Assembly (NCBI GenBank): GCA_905214715.1
Contig: CAJMMT010000012.1
Coordinates: 7,915-71,914 of the forward strand
Length of the DNA stretch: 64,000 nucleotides
Origin: an uncultured bacterium
Lineage (GTDB): Bacteria; Bacteroidota; Bacteroidia; Bacteroidales; Muribaculaceae
Direction: 5' to 3'
Shown here: positions 36,083 to 45,622 of the stretch, piece after piece
How positions within the stretch are numbered: position 1 is the first letter of the stretch
Layout of the letters: each line of letters opens with the position of its first letter
Made by a program: the position numbers and the translations under genes
The notes under the pieces: model-generated
What the model was told of the DNA's origin: nothing
Database searches by the model: none
The model's input: only the letters and a program-made list of their open reading frames with translations

Positions 36083-39000
36083 TCAAATTACCGGTACCTC
36101 GATGGTGGCTGAATGTGCGCGGTAGCCGGGCTTTCCGCTTTCGCGCACGAACGCTTTGTAGAGGCCGGGGGCAACTTGATTGCTGTTGTTGTCTTTACAG
36201 TTCCATACCACCTCGTTGCCACTTGTAGATTCACGATATACCTCGTTTCCATCTTTGTCAAGGATGAACAGCGTTAGAGATGAGTCGAGTGCGCCTTCGA
36301 TATTGAAGGTAATCTTGCCGTCGGCCATCTCTTCGTAGGTTGTAAGTGTAAGTTTCGCCCAATCGGGATTTACTGTAAACCTGCATTCGGCTGTGGCACG
36401 GTTGTCTGATTGGTCGGAAACCTCTATTACGGCCGTATGGTCGCCATAGTCGAGCTCCGGCAGGGTAAATTCTATCAGATTGCCGTAACCGCTGTCTGTA
36501 ACCTTTATCATGGAGCTGCGGTCGCATTCCACTGTCTTGCCGTCGACGCTAAGCAATGTCGAGGGACGACGGCGCGGGGAATTGCTGGTTGAAATGGCTA
36601 AATTGTCGGCAACTTCCGCCTTTAGCATGTGTGTGTCGTTGTCATATACGAATGAAAGCACCACCGGAGGCTCGTTGTCTTTGGCCGGCTCGGGAAGTCC
36701 GGCTTCAAGTGCGGATACTATCATGAGAGTGTCCGCTCCGGCTCCTCCTAAACGGCGGTCGCGGTCATATACCGTTCCGGTAATCCTGGATTCCTTTCCG
36801 GTAAAGCGGCCCATGTATTCCGGCACACGGACTTCGGTTGTAAATCTGCCGTCCTTGACTTTCGCAACGGCCATGATAGACTGGAAGTCATTGTGGGTGA
36901 TAGGTATCGACGTGGTGCCGTGAGTGGTGAAATTACGTCCGTTCATTTTCAGTTCCGGTTCCATCACTCGTATTACAGCTTCGCCGTTGAATTTGTCGTC
37001 GATGGTTCCGTCGTGGCGCGTTACCTTTCCGCTTATGGTGGCAGTGTGGCCTACTGCAAGATTCTCTTTCCCGGATGTGGCGATCTCCATCTCCACTTTC
37101 CTGTTGGCTGAAGGCAATACCACTGCCGGGTCGCCGATAAGGAAGAAGGCGAGTTCGTTGGATTGCTTCATGGCCGTTTTCGCACGTGCGTAGAGTTCTC
37201 CCAATGTCTGTGGTTCCTCAAGTCTGCGGCTTGGTGAGCCGTCGGCCCATCCCCACTTGCGCAGGAATGCCTGGGTGAACTCCACATTAGGTCCTGACCA
37301 TGCCTGGCGATTGGTTGCCAGACAGGCAATGCCGCCATGTTCCGTGTCGAGGATTATCCTCTCGGCTATACCACGAAGGCTACGGTCTGGCACTGTAAGG
37401 TCGCAGCCTGCGAATCCGATAAAGGGTAGGTATTTGTTTTTCAGTTGAGGAATCATACCCGAGGTGAGGAATATACTCGGCCCAAGCATCGTAGCGGCCG
37501 CATGTCCAAGATACTGGAATACGGAGACTCCTTCATCGAGAGCGGCCATGAGCTGTTTGGTCGTGTTATCTGTGCCGCTGTCGTCCACAAAGATGGTTTT
37601 CGTTATATTGGCATCGTAGTTGGCTGAATTATACGCCGCTACTGCCAGTAGTGCCTGCTCTTCGTGGTTATGGTTGTCGCCGTCGCATCCTATTGCAAGC
37701 ATCTTGTTCATGTAATAGGCATGGGTGTCGTCGGTAAGGTAACGCTCCACTTTCTCGCGCATTATACGTGCATCCGTGGCGTTCTGGACGGTGAGCACAC
37801 CTACACCTACCGAAACAGTCATGTTCTCGAATTGCTTGTCGCTTATGACATTGTCGGTTATGCCGCAGAAATCAAATATCGAGGAGGCTCCATGGTCAAA
37901 CGCCGTGCGGTTTTTGCGGTTGTGGGGTATGAGGATACGGGAGTTACCATAGCCGGCTTTGACGTTCGCCCGGATATCGCCCGATGCATGGCCGTACAGA
38001 AGTACGTTCTTTACGGGTGTTACCGAATTTCTGCGCAGCATGCTTACAAAAGCGCGGTAGGCCATCGGGTCGGGACGTCCTCCGGAAAACTCATTGTAAA
38101 GAGTCTCCAAATCGGTTACTATGACTTTCAATCCCTGTATGCGTCGGTGAACATCCGCATGCTGTTCGGCGAATTCCTTCATCTCATTGGTGCAGATAAT
38201 GGCCAGATCCGCACCCGAGGATGCTTCTCCGTGAAGGTTCTGATTGCCTACTTCTTCAAATCCTCCTATCTCGAGTTGCTTCATGGCAGGGTTGAAGATT
38301 AGCAATGTCGGATTGTCGGTCATGGCTGTGAAATTCACTCTTCCCTCCGGTCCGAAATCCTTTATATCAAGTTCCGTTACTTCATAGGGATTGGAAATCT
38401 GCAGCGCTCTGCGGTTCGCAACGCTGTTGAGAACTATGTTGCGATTCTCCCCGGCCTCTATTCCGTCAAAGAGGATGGCATCCTGATTGAGATTGTCGAG
38501 GGTGGGAATGCCGCGGCGGTATGTAAGCACCCAATAATCGAGTCTCACGGGGTCGCCGGGACGGTCATCGGGGACTTCGATATATACCTTATTGTCTGCC
38601 GATGTAGGAGTTACAACGGCATAACGGGGTTTGCCGGGTTCGAAATAAGCCTGGTTGGTGTTTTTCGGGAAATTGGCGTTGAAGCCTCCGGTGCCGGAGG
38701 TATAGCCGTAGGTGAGGTGAAGCTCATCTTCACGGTCTTTATACATGTCTACCGCAAGAATGCCGCTCTTGTCAAGTATGGGATTGCGCAACTCCGCGTC
38801 CCATTCCATTCTGCCTATACCCGAGGAACTGAAATCCTCGCCCCAGAACAATTGCCCGTTGTGCTGGTGCCCTTGGGCAAGGTCTATTTCGTGGTATGTG
38901 CGCCAAAGACCTTCGGTAAGCTGAAGACTCTCCTGAAGTTCGGTCGGGTCGGGAGTTATTTTTTCGATTTCTTTCGCCGGAGCGCTGTCAGTCAGAAAAT

Positions 39001-39421
39001 AATACCCTTTGTCGGTATATATGTTCAGGCCTCCGTTGTCGAAATAATCGTAGCCATACTGGTTGGTGAATTCCACATTGTCTACACCAAGTCCATAGAA
39101 ATAGAGTTTATCCTTGTCATGAATAACCGGGGTAGGGACGAGGTCATCCTGATATACCTGATTCCCTTGCATGTCTGTCAGGTCTTCGGAATACATTCGG
39201 CCTCCCTGACCGTAGACTGCTACTTTGGACGGGTCGCTGAATCCCATTTTGCGTAATTGGGAATATGAAATTTCATAGAGTCCTGTCGCTTCTATGCTGA
39301 CTTTGGTCCATTTCCCTTCGGCCAGAACCGAACGGTTTGCGAAAGTCTGGGCGGATGCCTCGGGGGCCGTAAGGGCTACCGTTGCCAGTGTTCCGAAAAT
39401 TATGTGGCGGATGTGTCTCAT
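36083..39421 (-). CDS. Second PorU-type sortase, C25 family
   Basis: 1112 residues, the size of PorU. Signal peptide 1-24, an N-terminal beta region (starting FANRSVLAEGKWTKVSIEAT), the gingipain-like C25 catalytic domain (about 400-760), Ig-like domains and a sorting-type C-terminal domain (about 1010-1112). The catalytic dyad is present: His640 in QYLGHAAATML and Cys673 in GFAGCDLTVPDR. The 33-residue His-Cys spacing equals that of the neighbouring PorU. The surroundings of His and Cys differ from the canonical PorU motif, so it may have a distinct substrate. It is in the same operon as porU and porV. Calling it a paralogue is inference from the sequence. Confidence 0.8.
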   Translation of the reverse strand: MRHIRHIIFGTLATVALTAPEASAQTFANRSVLAEGKWTKVSIEATGLYEISYSQLRKMGFSDPSKVAVYGQGGRMYSEDLTDMQGNQVYQDDLVPTPVIHDKDKLYFYGLGVDNVEFTNQYGYDYFDNGGLNIYTDKGYYFLTDSAPAKEIEKITPDPTELQESLQLTEGLWRTYHEIDLAQGHQHNGQLFWGEDFSSSGIGRMEWDAELRNPILDKSGILAVDMYKDREDELHLTYGYTSGTGGFNANFPKNTNQAYFEPGKPRYAVVTPTSADNKVYIEVPDDRPGDPVRLDYWVLTYRRGIPTLDNLNQDAILFDGIEAGENRNIVLNSVANRRALQISNPYEVTELDIKDFGPEGRVNFTAMTDNPTLLIFNPAMKQLEIGGFEEVGNQNLHGEASSGADLAIICTNEMKEFAEQHADVHRRIQGLKVIVTDLETLYNEFSGGRPDPMAYRAFVSMLRRNSVTPVKNVLLYGHASGDIRANVKAGYGNSRILIPHNRKNRTAFDHGASSIFDFCGITDNVISDKQFENMTVSVGVGVLTVQNATDARIMREKVERYLTDDTHAYYMNKMLAIGCDGDNHNHEEQALLAVAAYNSANYDANITKTIFVDDSGTDNTTKQLMAALDEGVSVFQYLGHAAATMLGPSIFLTSGMIPQLKNKYLPFIGFAGCDLTVPDRSLRGIAERIILDTEHGGIACLATNRQAWSGPNVEFTQAFLRKWGWADGSPSRRLEEPQTLGELYARAKTAMKQSNELAFFLIGDPAVVLPSANRKVEMEIATSGKENLAVGHTATISGKVTRHDGTIDDKFNGEAVIRVMEPELKMNGRNFTTHGTTSIPITHNDFQSIMAVAKVKDGRFTTEVRVPEYMGRFTGKESRITGTVYDRDRRLGGAGADTLMIVSALEAGLPEPAKDNEPPVVLSFVYDNDTHMLKAEVADNLAISTSNSPRRRPSTLLSVDGKTVECDRSSMIKVTDSGYGNLIEFTLPELDYGDHTAVIEVSDQSDNRATAECRFTVNPDWAKLTLTTYEEMADGKITFNIEGALDSSLTLFILDKDGNEVYRESTSGNEVVWNCKDNNSNQVAPGLYKAFVRESGKPGYRAHSATIEVPVI

Positions 39422-39493
39422 ATTGTCAGGTATATCTTTATCGGCTGTATCTCCTTTGACCGTACCGATATTATTTTATGGGTGTGGTTACCG

Positions 39494-40102
39494 TTATTTT
39501 ATATTGATGTTAAGATTTTCTTCCTGTTCGTTTCTTGGAAATCCAAGGAGTGTGAGATGACTGTCTATGACAGCTGTGGCGCTTGTTCCAATGCCGTCGA
39601 TTAGAAGCAGGTCTCCGGTCTTGAGGGTGTTGTCGCGGCTCAGCTGTGAGATACCTCGGTTTATGGCCTCGCAGGGTTTGACTATCCTGAATCTTCGCCG
39701 TTCTGTTTCTTCTCCTTTGTCGTTCCCTATTGCAATATCCATGTCGATATCCCCGGATAAGTTGTGTCGGTGAAATTCACCTACAATCACCGCTTTGTCA
39801 AATGAATAGGCGGCACTGTCCGGATAACCGGAAGCCCGTAGCAGGGCTCCGTATTTCTCTGCTCTGAATATTACTGCCGGGGCAGTTTCCGCATAGTATC
39901 TTGCGGCGAATCGCTCCGGTATTCCTTTCCCGAGCTTGTTTATCTTTACGGCAATGGCTGCGGTAATTGTTATCTCTCCCGGGAAATCAGGTACGAAGAA
40001 GGGATTCCGACCTTTCAGGAGCGCGCTGTCGGGAAGCACTCTCCATCTTGCTGAAATACCCTCTTGGGTTTCCTCCTCTCCTATAACGTCTATTATCTTC
40101 AT
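39494..40102 (-). CDS. FAH-fold protein, probably catalytically dead
   Basis: 202 residues from ATG at 40102. A longer frame opening at 40324 would overlap porU by 181 bp and has an unlikely Arg-rich lead, so I reject it. The fold of fumarylacetoacetate hydrolases is visible in LPDSALLKGRNPFFVPDFPGE, KLGKGIPERFAARYYAET and TLKTGDLLLIDGIGT. Functional members carry metal-binding acids in a pattern like E-x-E and, later, D in FTARD; here these places read ITAAIAV and FRAEK, and TGTP is replaced by IDGIGT. An FAH-family gene next to porU is, as I recall, also found in Porphyromonas. A structural or regulatory role is inference. Confidence 0.7.
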   Translation of the reverse strand: MKIIDVIGEEETQEGISARWRVLPDSALLKGRNPFFVPDFPGEITITAAIAVKINKLGKGIPERFAARYYAETAPAVIFRAEKYGALLRASGYPDSAAYSFDKAVIVGEFHRHNLSGDIDMDIAIGNDKGEETERRRFRIVKPCEAINRGISQLSRDNTLKTGDLLLIDGIGTSATAVIDSHLTLLGFPRNEQEENLNINIK

Positions 40103-40143
40103 TACATTGTAGACAAGTCCTATTAATTGACCTACCTCCGAAG

Positions 40144-43100
40144 TTATTTCGCGCTTACGGCGAGCTTCACTGTCTTGGAACTCTTCACACCCTCTTCGCA
40201 TTCCACAGTTGCGCGACAGAGATATATGCCTCGGTTCACGCGTGTGCCGGAACTGTCTTCCAGATACCAGGTCTGTCTTACCGAACCGTCGTTGCGTGAG
40301 CGGCTTGTCTTGCCGCTGCTCCACATCAGATGGCCGTTAAGATTGTACACTTCTATGGTATATCTGAGTTGGTTCTTTATGCGGTCGGTCTTTAGAGTGA
40401 ATGTTACTTTCTCATGCGCGGGATTCGCGTCGGTAAGCAATTCTATGAAATCCACCTCCTGATTCAGCCCTACACGGAAGGGCAGTGTGCGGCTCGATGA
40501 ATTGTTGGCGTTGTCCCATACGGTCAGCTTGAGCTCATGGTCGCCGGGTGCGAGACCAGACAGCGGATAGGTGATTCTACCGCCCCCCTCGATGTCAGGA
40601 TCCGGGGTATAGAATGCTCCCAAGTCATTATAATGTGTGTCGGAGTCAAGAGTCAGCAACATTTTGTGGCCGATTCCGGCATCGGAAATGTTTATGCCTG
40701 ACGCATCAGAGACGGTTGCCAGCACTACGGGGGAGGAATGGGTTATATCGCCGGCCTCGAACGAGTCGTCGTTGAGGGTGAACCGCGAAATGCCCGGGCC
40801 TTCATTGTCTTCGGGTGCATCGGGGTCTATGCCGTAGACATACAGACGGTCGCACGCTCCGTTGGCTTCGCGTCCGTTGTCGCTGTAGGCATAGAGGGTG
40901 AACTGTGCCGGAGACCAGTTGTTCTCTATCTCTGCCGGCATAAGAAGCTTTATTTCCCAACGCCCGTTCTTGATATGGGTGGCGCCGGAATAGAGGCGTG
41001 TCTTGCGGTCGTTGTAGTGCTCTACCACGCCGTCCTTGCCGTTGCCGTTGGTCGTTATTACCCGTTCGGCATCATAGAGCGTTGCATGTAGCTCTCCGTT
41101 GTAATCAGAGAGCAACTGACCGTCGGACCCTTCTATCCTCCCTTTCACGGTTACTTTCGAGCGAGCGGATATGACGGGGAGGTCGGCGTCACCGATATCC
41201 TCGACTGTCGTTTCACCTATGCTTTCTACTACCACTCGGTGTTCCGGACTCGGAACTCTTATGGCCGGGTCTCCGAGAAACGAAAACTTGAGTTTGTTCT
41301 CATCGTTACCAGGATAATTGTTTTTGCCGGCTATCATTATTTCACCGGTGCGCCTGGCCTTACCCTCGCTGTCGCGGACGTATATCTCGTACGAAGTCGT
41401 TTTGGTCAGAGTGCCGTTCTGCGGAATATATACGGTACGCGACGGGCAGATAGTGCCTATGATGCCTCCGTCAGGATTAAGAAGCATCTCTTCCGCACCT
41501 GATGGAGTCAGCGCGTCATGGCGTGCGAACGAGCAGGTGGCCGCATACAGGAAGGGCAGATGCTGGTTCGAGAAGCTGTTTATATCTGTCCATGTAAGCA
41601 GCTGTTCATGTCCCCAGCCGCGTGGATTGGCGTGTCCTATATATTGTATCCAGCTTACACCTTCGTTCCATTTCTGCAACATGCGGGCTTTGGCCGACGG
41701 ATAGGTGTCGCCGGTAGCCGTGGCTACCAGTGGGTATGAGTCGAGATAAAGTTTCTCGTATACGAAGCTGTCGCCGTTGCCCGACGCAGTCATTCCTGTA
41801 TATACGGCTTCCGCTTGCAAAAGGTGTTGCGCGCGGTCCTGGTCATCGGCTATTATCATGACGTTATTGCGCCAGGTGCCATATGAGGGGCTTGTTACAT
41901 AATCCTTTATTTTCTCCACCATGGTGGATGCCTCGGCTTCGCTCTTTACCGGTAGACGTCCTACGGCAGTGCGTATTTTTTGTGAACCGATGTTAAAAGA
42001 ATCATCCGAGTCGTCGGTCATACCTATGTAGTCATCGGTTGAATAGGAGCTCGATTCGGTATAGCCGTTGGCTGATTGCCAGATAGGTACCGTAGGATAT
42101 CCAAGTTGCTTTACCGGTTGTGTTATGTGCTTGTTGTCGAACGTGGCGCGTCCCAGCAGCAGACAATATCCCGGATAGGGCAGCGTATTGTCGGCCCCGG
42201 CGCGATCCGCCCACATCTTCAACAGTTTGCGGAATGCACCCACATCCGGGGTTCCGCTCGAGAACTCATTGTAGATAACATCGGGGGTAAGGACGTGGAC
42301 TGTCATGCCGTCATTTTTACGGTGCATCTCCGCAAGCTCGTTGGCCTGGTTCGTATAGCGTAACGGAGCTATTATGAGCATGTGCGGATTGGCAAGGCCG
42401 TGAAGGTCCTGATTGGCTACTGCCGATGCCCCTTTGGCCACAAGCGCGTTGCATCCCGCGCTGGTAGGGTTGAACGCCACATATTCGCGCAACCCGCTTC
42501 TGGTTTCTGTGAAACGCATTGTGGTGCCGTTCAGAGTGGCATTGACCTCTATAGGCCGCGACGGTTCCGTAACATCCCAGATTCTTGTCTGATTGTTACA
42601 TGCCGATATGGTAAAGGTCGTTGGTTTATTGATCACATCATAAAAGTGAATCCAACCCTCGCCACGTGTGAGTCGGCGGTCATACTCTACCTCAATGTAA
42701 TCGAGTGCCGCTATGGTGGCCATGCCGCTCAACGAGCAGTTTATGCCGAGTCGCAACTCGGATACCGCATCAGATATGTTTTTTACGGTAGAAGTCGTCT
42801 GCAGATAACGGGAATCATCGGTTATGGCCGGTACTATATCGGTGTCGGTTGCAGGCAGCCGTTTACCGTTGGCGCTTATGATCATGGAAGCCGAGCCTCC
42901 GGAAACTGAGGCTCCCATACGGATGCGGGCCGTGGTGCCCCCGGTGTTGCCTGGCAGTGCGAAAGTGAATGTCTGATTGTTGTTGAGTCTGAAATCCTCG
43001 CCAAGCAACAGACGGCCCGTGGTCGACGGAGCCGTAAGTTCTGTTTCGTGCAGCGTGCGGGCTCTGAAAGTGGTTCTTTCGGGTGTCCCGGGAGTGTAGT

Positions 43101-43572
43101 CATAACTCCCTTTTGCCGGTACCGCGCTCTCTCCTTCGGCCAAAGATCGGTCGCTGAGAAAGTAATATCCGGTCTGGCTGTATGGGTGGGTGAGATGACT
43201 GTAAGTCATGCCGTCGGTCTGGGCCGAAGGTATCCAGGTCACGTTGTCGGTACCGAAGAATATCAGGCCTCCATCCACCCGTACGGACGGAAGCAGCGGA
43301 AGGTCGTCCGGCTCGCTCTCTTTCATGGCTTCGGGTATCTGTCTTCCCCCGTAACCATACACGTTTGTGGAGCCCGGGTCGAGACCCAGACCCGATATCA
43401 CGGAATTGCTTACAAACTGCATGCCGGTGGTGGCGACCTCGATTTTTACCCAACGTCCCGATGCAAGACGAGAAGTCTTGCTGTATTTGTCGGGATTGTG
43501 GGCCTGGGCCGTAAATATCCACGAAGTTAGCAGTACTGTTATTATGGACAGTTTATGGAAAACGTTCTTCAA
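40144..43572 (-). CDS. porU: T9SS C-terminal signal peptidase/sortase PorU
   Basis: 1142 residues. Signal peptide 1-24, N-terminal beta domains, a C25 catalytic domain (about 415-770) and a C-terminal domain kept on the protein. The dyad is His647 in YIGHANPRGWGHE and Cys680 in YAATCSFARHD; in P. gingivalis PorU I recall His657 and Cys690, the same spacing. PorU removes the C-terminal sorting domain of cargo at the cell surface and attaches the cargo to A-LPS. It leads the porU - FAH - PorU-like - porV series, with gaps of 41, 72 and 30 bp. Confidence 0.92.
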   Translation of the reverse strand: MKNVFHKLSIITVLLTSWIFTAQAHNPDKYSKTSRLASGRWVKIEVATTGMQFVSNSVISGLGLDPGSTNVYGYGGRQIPEAMKESEPDDLPLLPSVRVDGGLIFFGTDNVTWIPSAQTDGMTYSHLTHPYSQTGYYFLSDRSLAEGESAVPAKGSYDYTPGTPERTTFRARTLHETELTAPSTTGRLLLGEDFRLNNNQTFTFALPGNTGGTTARIRMGASVSGGSASMIISANGKRLPATDTDIVPAITDDSRYLQTTSTVKNISDAVSELRLGINCSLSGMATIAALDYIEVEYDRRLTRGEGWIHFYDVINKPTTFTISACNNQTRIWDVTEPSRPIEVNATLNGTTMRFTETRSGLREYVAFNPTSAGCNALVAKGASAVANQDLHGLANPHMLIIAPLRYTNQANELAEMHRKNDGMTVHVLTPDVIYNEFSSGTPDVGAFRKLLKMWADRAGADNTLPYPGYCLLLGRATFDNKHITQPVKQLGYPTVPIWQSANGYTESSSYSTDDYIGMTDDSDDSFNIGSQKIRTAVGRLPVKSEAEASTMVEKIKDYVTSPSYGTWRNNVMIIADDQDRAQHLLQAEAVYTGMTASGNGDSFVYEKLYLDSYPLVATATGDTYPSAKARMLQKWNEGVSWIQYIGHANPRGWGHEQLLTWTDINSFSNQHLPFLYAATCSFARHDALTPSGAEEMLLNPDGGIIGTICPSRTVYIPQNGTLTKTTSYEIYVRDSEGKARRTGEIMIAGKNNYPGNDENKLKFSFLGDPAIRVPSPEHRVVVESIGETTVEDIGDADLPVISARSKVTVKGRIEGSDGQLLSDYNGELHATLYDAERVITTNGNGKDGVVEHYNDRKTRLYSGATHIKNGRWEIKLLMPAEIENNWSPAQFTLYAYSDNGREANGACDRLYVYGIDPDAPEDNEGPGISRFTLNDDSFEAGDITHSSPVVLATVSDASGINISDAGIGHKMLLTLDSDTHYNDLGAFYTPDPDIEGGGRITYPLSGLAPGDHELKLTVWDNANNSSSRTLPFRVGLNQEVDFIELLTDANPAHEKVTFTLKTDRIKNQLRYTIEVYNLNGHLMWSSGKTSRSRNDGSVRQTWYLEDSSGTRVNRGIYLCRATVECEEGVKSSKTVKLAVSAK

Positions 43573-43590
43573 TTTTGTAATGTATTATCA

Positions 43591-43625
43591 CTGTCGGCAG
43601 ACTTGTGATGGCACGTTGCCGACAG
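43591..43625 (-). terminator. Hairpin between muramidase gene and porU
   Basis: CTGTCGGCA (43591-43599) pairs with TGCCGACAG (43617-43625). It follows the GH25 stop by 16 bp and lies 19 bp before the porU start. No T tract is evident, so it may be a weak terminator or a leader structure of porU. Confidence 0.45.
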
Positions 43626-43640
43626 ATTGTTACTCTCCTG

Positions 43641-44447
43641 TCAATTAACGGATTTTTTAGCAGGATATTGCTGAGCTGACAAAAACTCTTCCCATTCCTT
43701 TCGATTGCCGCCGAAGGCGTTGAGGTCGACATCCCCCTTTATCCCCGATACTTTGCCGTGATGGTCATATTGCCAGAATGTCCAGTCGGCGTTTATGGGT
43801 GTGCGGTTAAACGAACATATCCATAACGGGCTGCCGGGAACAGCCTTCTCAAGGTAATCGTAATAGCCGTCGCGGTTTGAGTAAAAGACCACGCGGTAGC
43901 CTCTGAGGTGCAGATACTCCGCCATGCGTGTAAGGCGGTCGAGGATCGAATCCTGTGGTACTCCACGTGAATTGCCTGTCTCTTCTACATCTACCGCCAC
44001 CCCCAGGTCGAGATGCCGGTACCCTATTGCGCTTATCAGGTTCAGGGCCTGCTCAACACCCCCTTTGTCGAAACGGAAATAGTGATAGGCGCCTATCTTC
44101 ATGCCGGCATGCCGTGCCTTGCCGTAATTCAAACGGAAATTGCTGTCTTTGAAGTCGGCTCCTTCCGAGGCCTTTATGTAGCAGAATTCTATGCCGTCGG
44201 CTTTTGCGGCGTCAAGATTCATCATGCCGTTGTGAGACGATATGTCGATGCCTCTTATAGGGTATCGCTCGGGGTCTACATATGGGGGAGTGGTCTTGAA
44301 CCATACCCAGTTGTCCCATCCCGACATAAGCAGCAGTCCGGCCATTCCGACAAATACGAGACTGATCCACAAGTCCTTGCGCTTGTGGATTACCCATGCT
44401 TTTATGTTTTGAGATATTTTAGCTATCCAGGCCTTTCCTGTCATCAT
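43641..44447 (-). CDS. Membrane-anchored GH25 muramidase
   Basis: 268 residues. A cytoplasmic start of about 27 residues and one membrane helix (about 28-45, WISLVFVGMAGLLLMSGW) place the enzyme in the periplasm. The GH25 core has GIDISSHNG with the first catalytic Asp and AVDVEETGN with the Asp and Glu of the second site. GH25 enzymes cut the glycan chain of peptidoglycan between MurNAc and GlcNAc. A role in making room for the T9SS or in wall turnover is inference from its position upstream of porU. Confidence 0.88.
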   Translation of the reverse strand: MMTGKAWIAKISQNIKAWVIHKRKDLWISLVFVGMAGLLLMSGWDNWVWFKTTPPYVDPERYPIRGIDISSHNGMMNLDAAKADGIEFCYIKASEGADFKDSNFRLNYGKARHAGMKIGAYHYFRFDKGGVEQALNLISAIGYRHLDLGVAVDVEETGNSRGVPQDSILDRLTRMAEYLHLRGYRVVFYSNRDGYYDYLEKAVPGSPLWICSFNRTPINADWTFWQYDHHGKVSGIKGDVDLNAFGGNRKEWEEFLSAQQYPAKKSVN

Positions 44448-44485
44448 GAGTGTGGTTCGTCAGAACAGAACTTGCTATTCTATTA

Positions 44486-44493
44486 CAAAGATA
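44486..44493 (-). promoter_or_regulatory. -7 box TATCTTTG upstream of the muramidase gene
   Basis: Exact TAnnTTTG on the minus strand, expected leader about 30 nt. No TTTG was found at -33. Confidence 0.5.
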
Positions 44494-44580
44494 GAAATAA
44501 TTTCGTTTTCCGATTGCTGACGAGTAAACTCTTGACATTTTTTATAGAGAGTGTTTGGAGTATGTTTACTTTTAACTTGC

Positions 44581-44777
44581 CTTAAGAGATTGTTTGAATT
44601 TAACACGAATTTATAATTGAGAGATGACTTGGAAATTCTTTCTATCCTCCCTTTTCGGCTGTTCGCATCAAGATTTCGTCGGTTACGGTGCCCGCACCGC
44701 GCCCTCCTCAACTTGCGAAAACATCTCAAAAAATCCTCTTCGTGTAAATGGAAGCTAAATCCAAACATTCTCTTAAG
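44581..44777. mobile_element. MITE-like element with 20-bp terminal inverted repeats
   Basis: About 197 bp bounded by CTTAAGAGATTGTTTGAATT on the left and, on the other strand, CTTAAGAGAATGTTTGGATT on the right (two mismatches). The middle is GC-rich with a small hairpin CGGTGC/CACCG. No transposase is encoded; a 101-codon frame across it is not convincing. A shorter copy lies at 27096-27157. The parent element is not in the window. Confidence 0.65.
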
Positions 44778-45478
44778 CACGAAAAATTTAAATCACTTCA
44801 ATATTTTGAATGACTTTGTAATGCTAATTGAGACTGAAGATGACTAATCTTAATTCATTAGTTTATCAGCATGTGTCAAAATGAAAGCATAAAGCAGGGG
44901 AGAAGTGGTATGAAGAGGGTTGTTTAAATAAATATGATAAAATGATAAATTTTTTGAAAAAATATTGCGTAAAAGTTTGCAATGTTGTTTTTATATTATA
45001 TATTTGCCTTTGTAAAGCGAATCAAGTTGTATCGTTATATTTTGATTTGTCTTTTTATAATCGGAATATTTTTCTGTTGAATCGGTAATGTCCGAATCAA
45101 TTTGAAAGCTTGATAAAATTGACATTTGATATTAATAGGGTTATATAATAGTTTGGTTTTGATATTTTGAACTAATAACTGTGCCAGATATGATATGTTT
45201 GGTTTTGTATCGGGTGCTTTTATCGCTAATTGTAAATTTTGCAATTTGGCATTATTAAAGCTATAACTATTTTGATACATAGTCATGGATTCGTGGGCGA
45301 CTGATTTTGTCAGGTCTATTGAGTTTTTATAAACTTTCTCCTCTACCAGACGCCCGTTCTGAGATTTGAATGTTGATTAATGTAATATTGTCCTCATAAT
45401 CTCTCCATGTTGGATTTGGTAAAAGTAGGTCATTGATATATCCTGAGATCCTAATCCACTTTTTTTTGACGAAGGAAG
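44778..45478. other. AT-rich non-coding gap before cvpA
   Basis: About 700 bp, among the most AT-rich DNA of the window. Two short leftward frames (near 45035-45286 and 45327-45602) have low-complexity composition and no recognisable family; the second spans the terminator below. I see nothing else to call. Confidence 0.5.
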
Positions 45479-45508
45479 ACCACGTCTTACGCAAGGGACG
45501 TGGTTTTT
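45479..45508 (+). terminator. Rho-independent terminator with no gene in front
   Basis: ACCACGTC (45479-45486) and GACGTGGT (45497-45504) form a stem followed by TTTTT on the plus strand. No rightward gene precedes it, so it may end a small RNA or act as an attenuator-type element, although the cvpA -7 box lies after it. Confidence 0.6.
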
Positions 45509-45521
45509 CCCGTTTTTTAGC

Positions 45522-45529
45522 TATTTTTG
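45522..45529 (+). promoter_or_regulatory. -7 box TATTTTTG upstream of cvpA-suf
   Basis: Exact TAnnTTTG; -33 match is poor. Expected leader about 85 nt to the GTG start of cvpA. Confidence 0.5.
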
Positions 45530-45622
45530 CATTTGATTGCACTCCCACCCGGAGATAAACAGGTAGCTGAGATTTAATTTGATCATATACTTGCTTGAGC
45601 ATACAGGCAAAAACAATATTTT

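Noticed and set aside
40103..40324. Longer form of the FAH-like gene
   Set aside because: It overlaps porU by 181 bp and codes for an Arg-rich lead not seen in the family.
36083..43572. The two C25 proteases as gingipains
   Set aside because: Length, domain order, the porV neighbour and the His-Cys surroundings fit PorU-type sortases better.
44475..44780. A 101-codon leftward frame
   Set aside because: It runs through the MITE-like element, is Arg- and Lys-rich without domain signs, and is probably chance.
45035..45602. Two leftward frames of 83 and 91 codons
   Set aside because: They lie in low-complexity AT-rich DNA, have no family signs, and one spans a terminator on the other strand.
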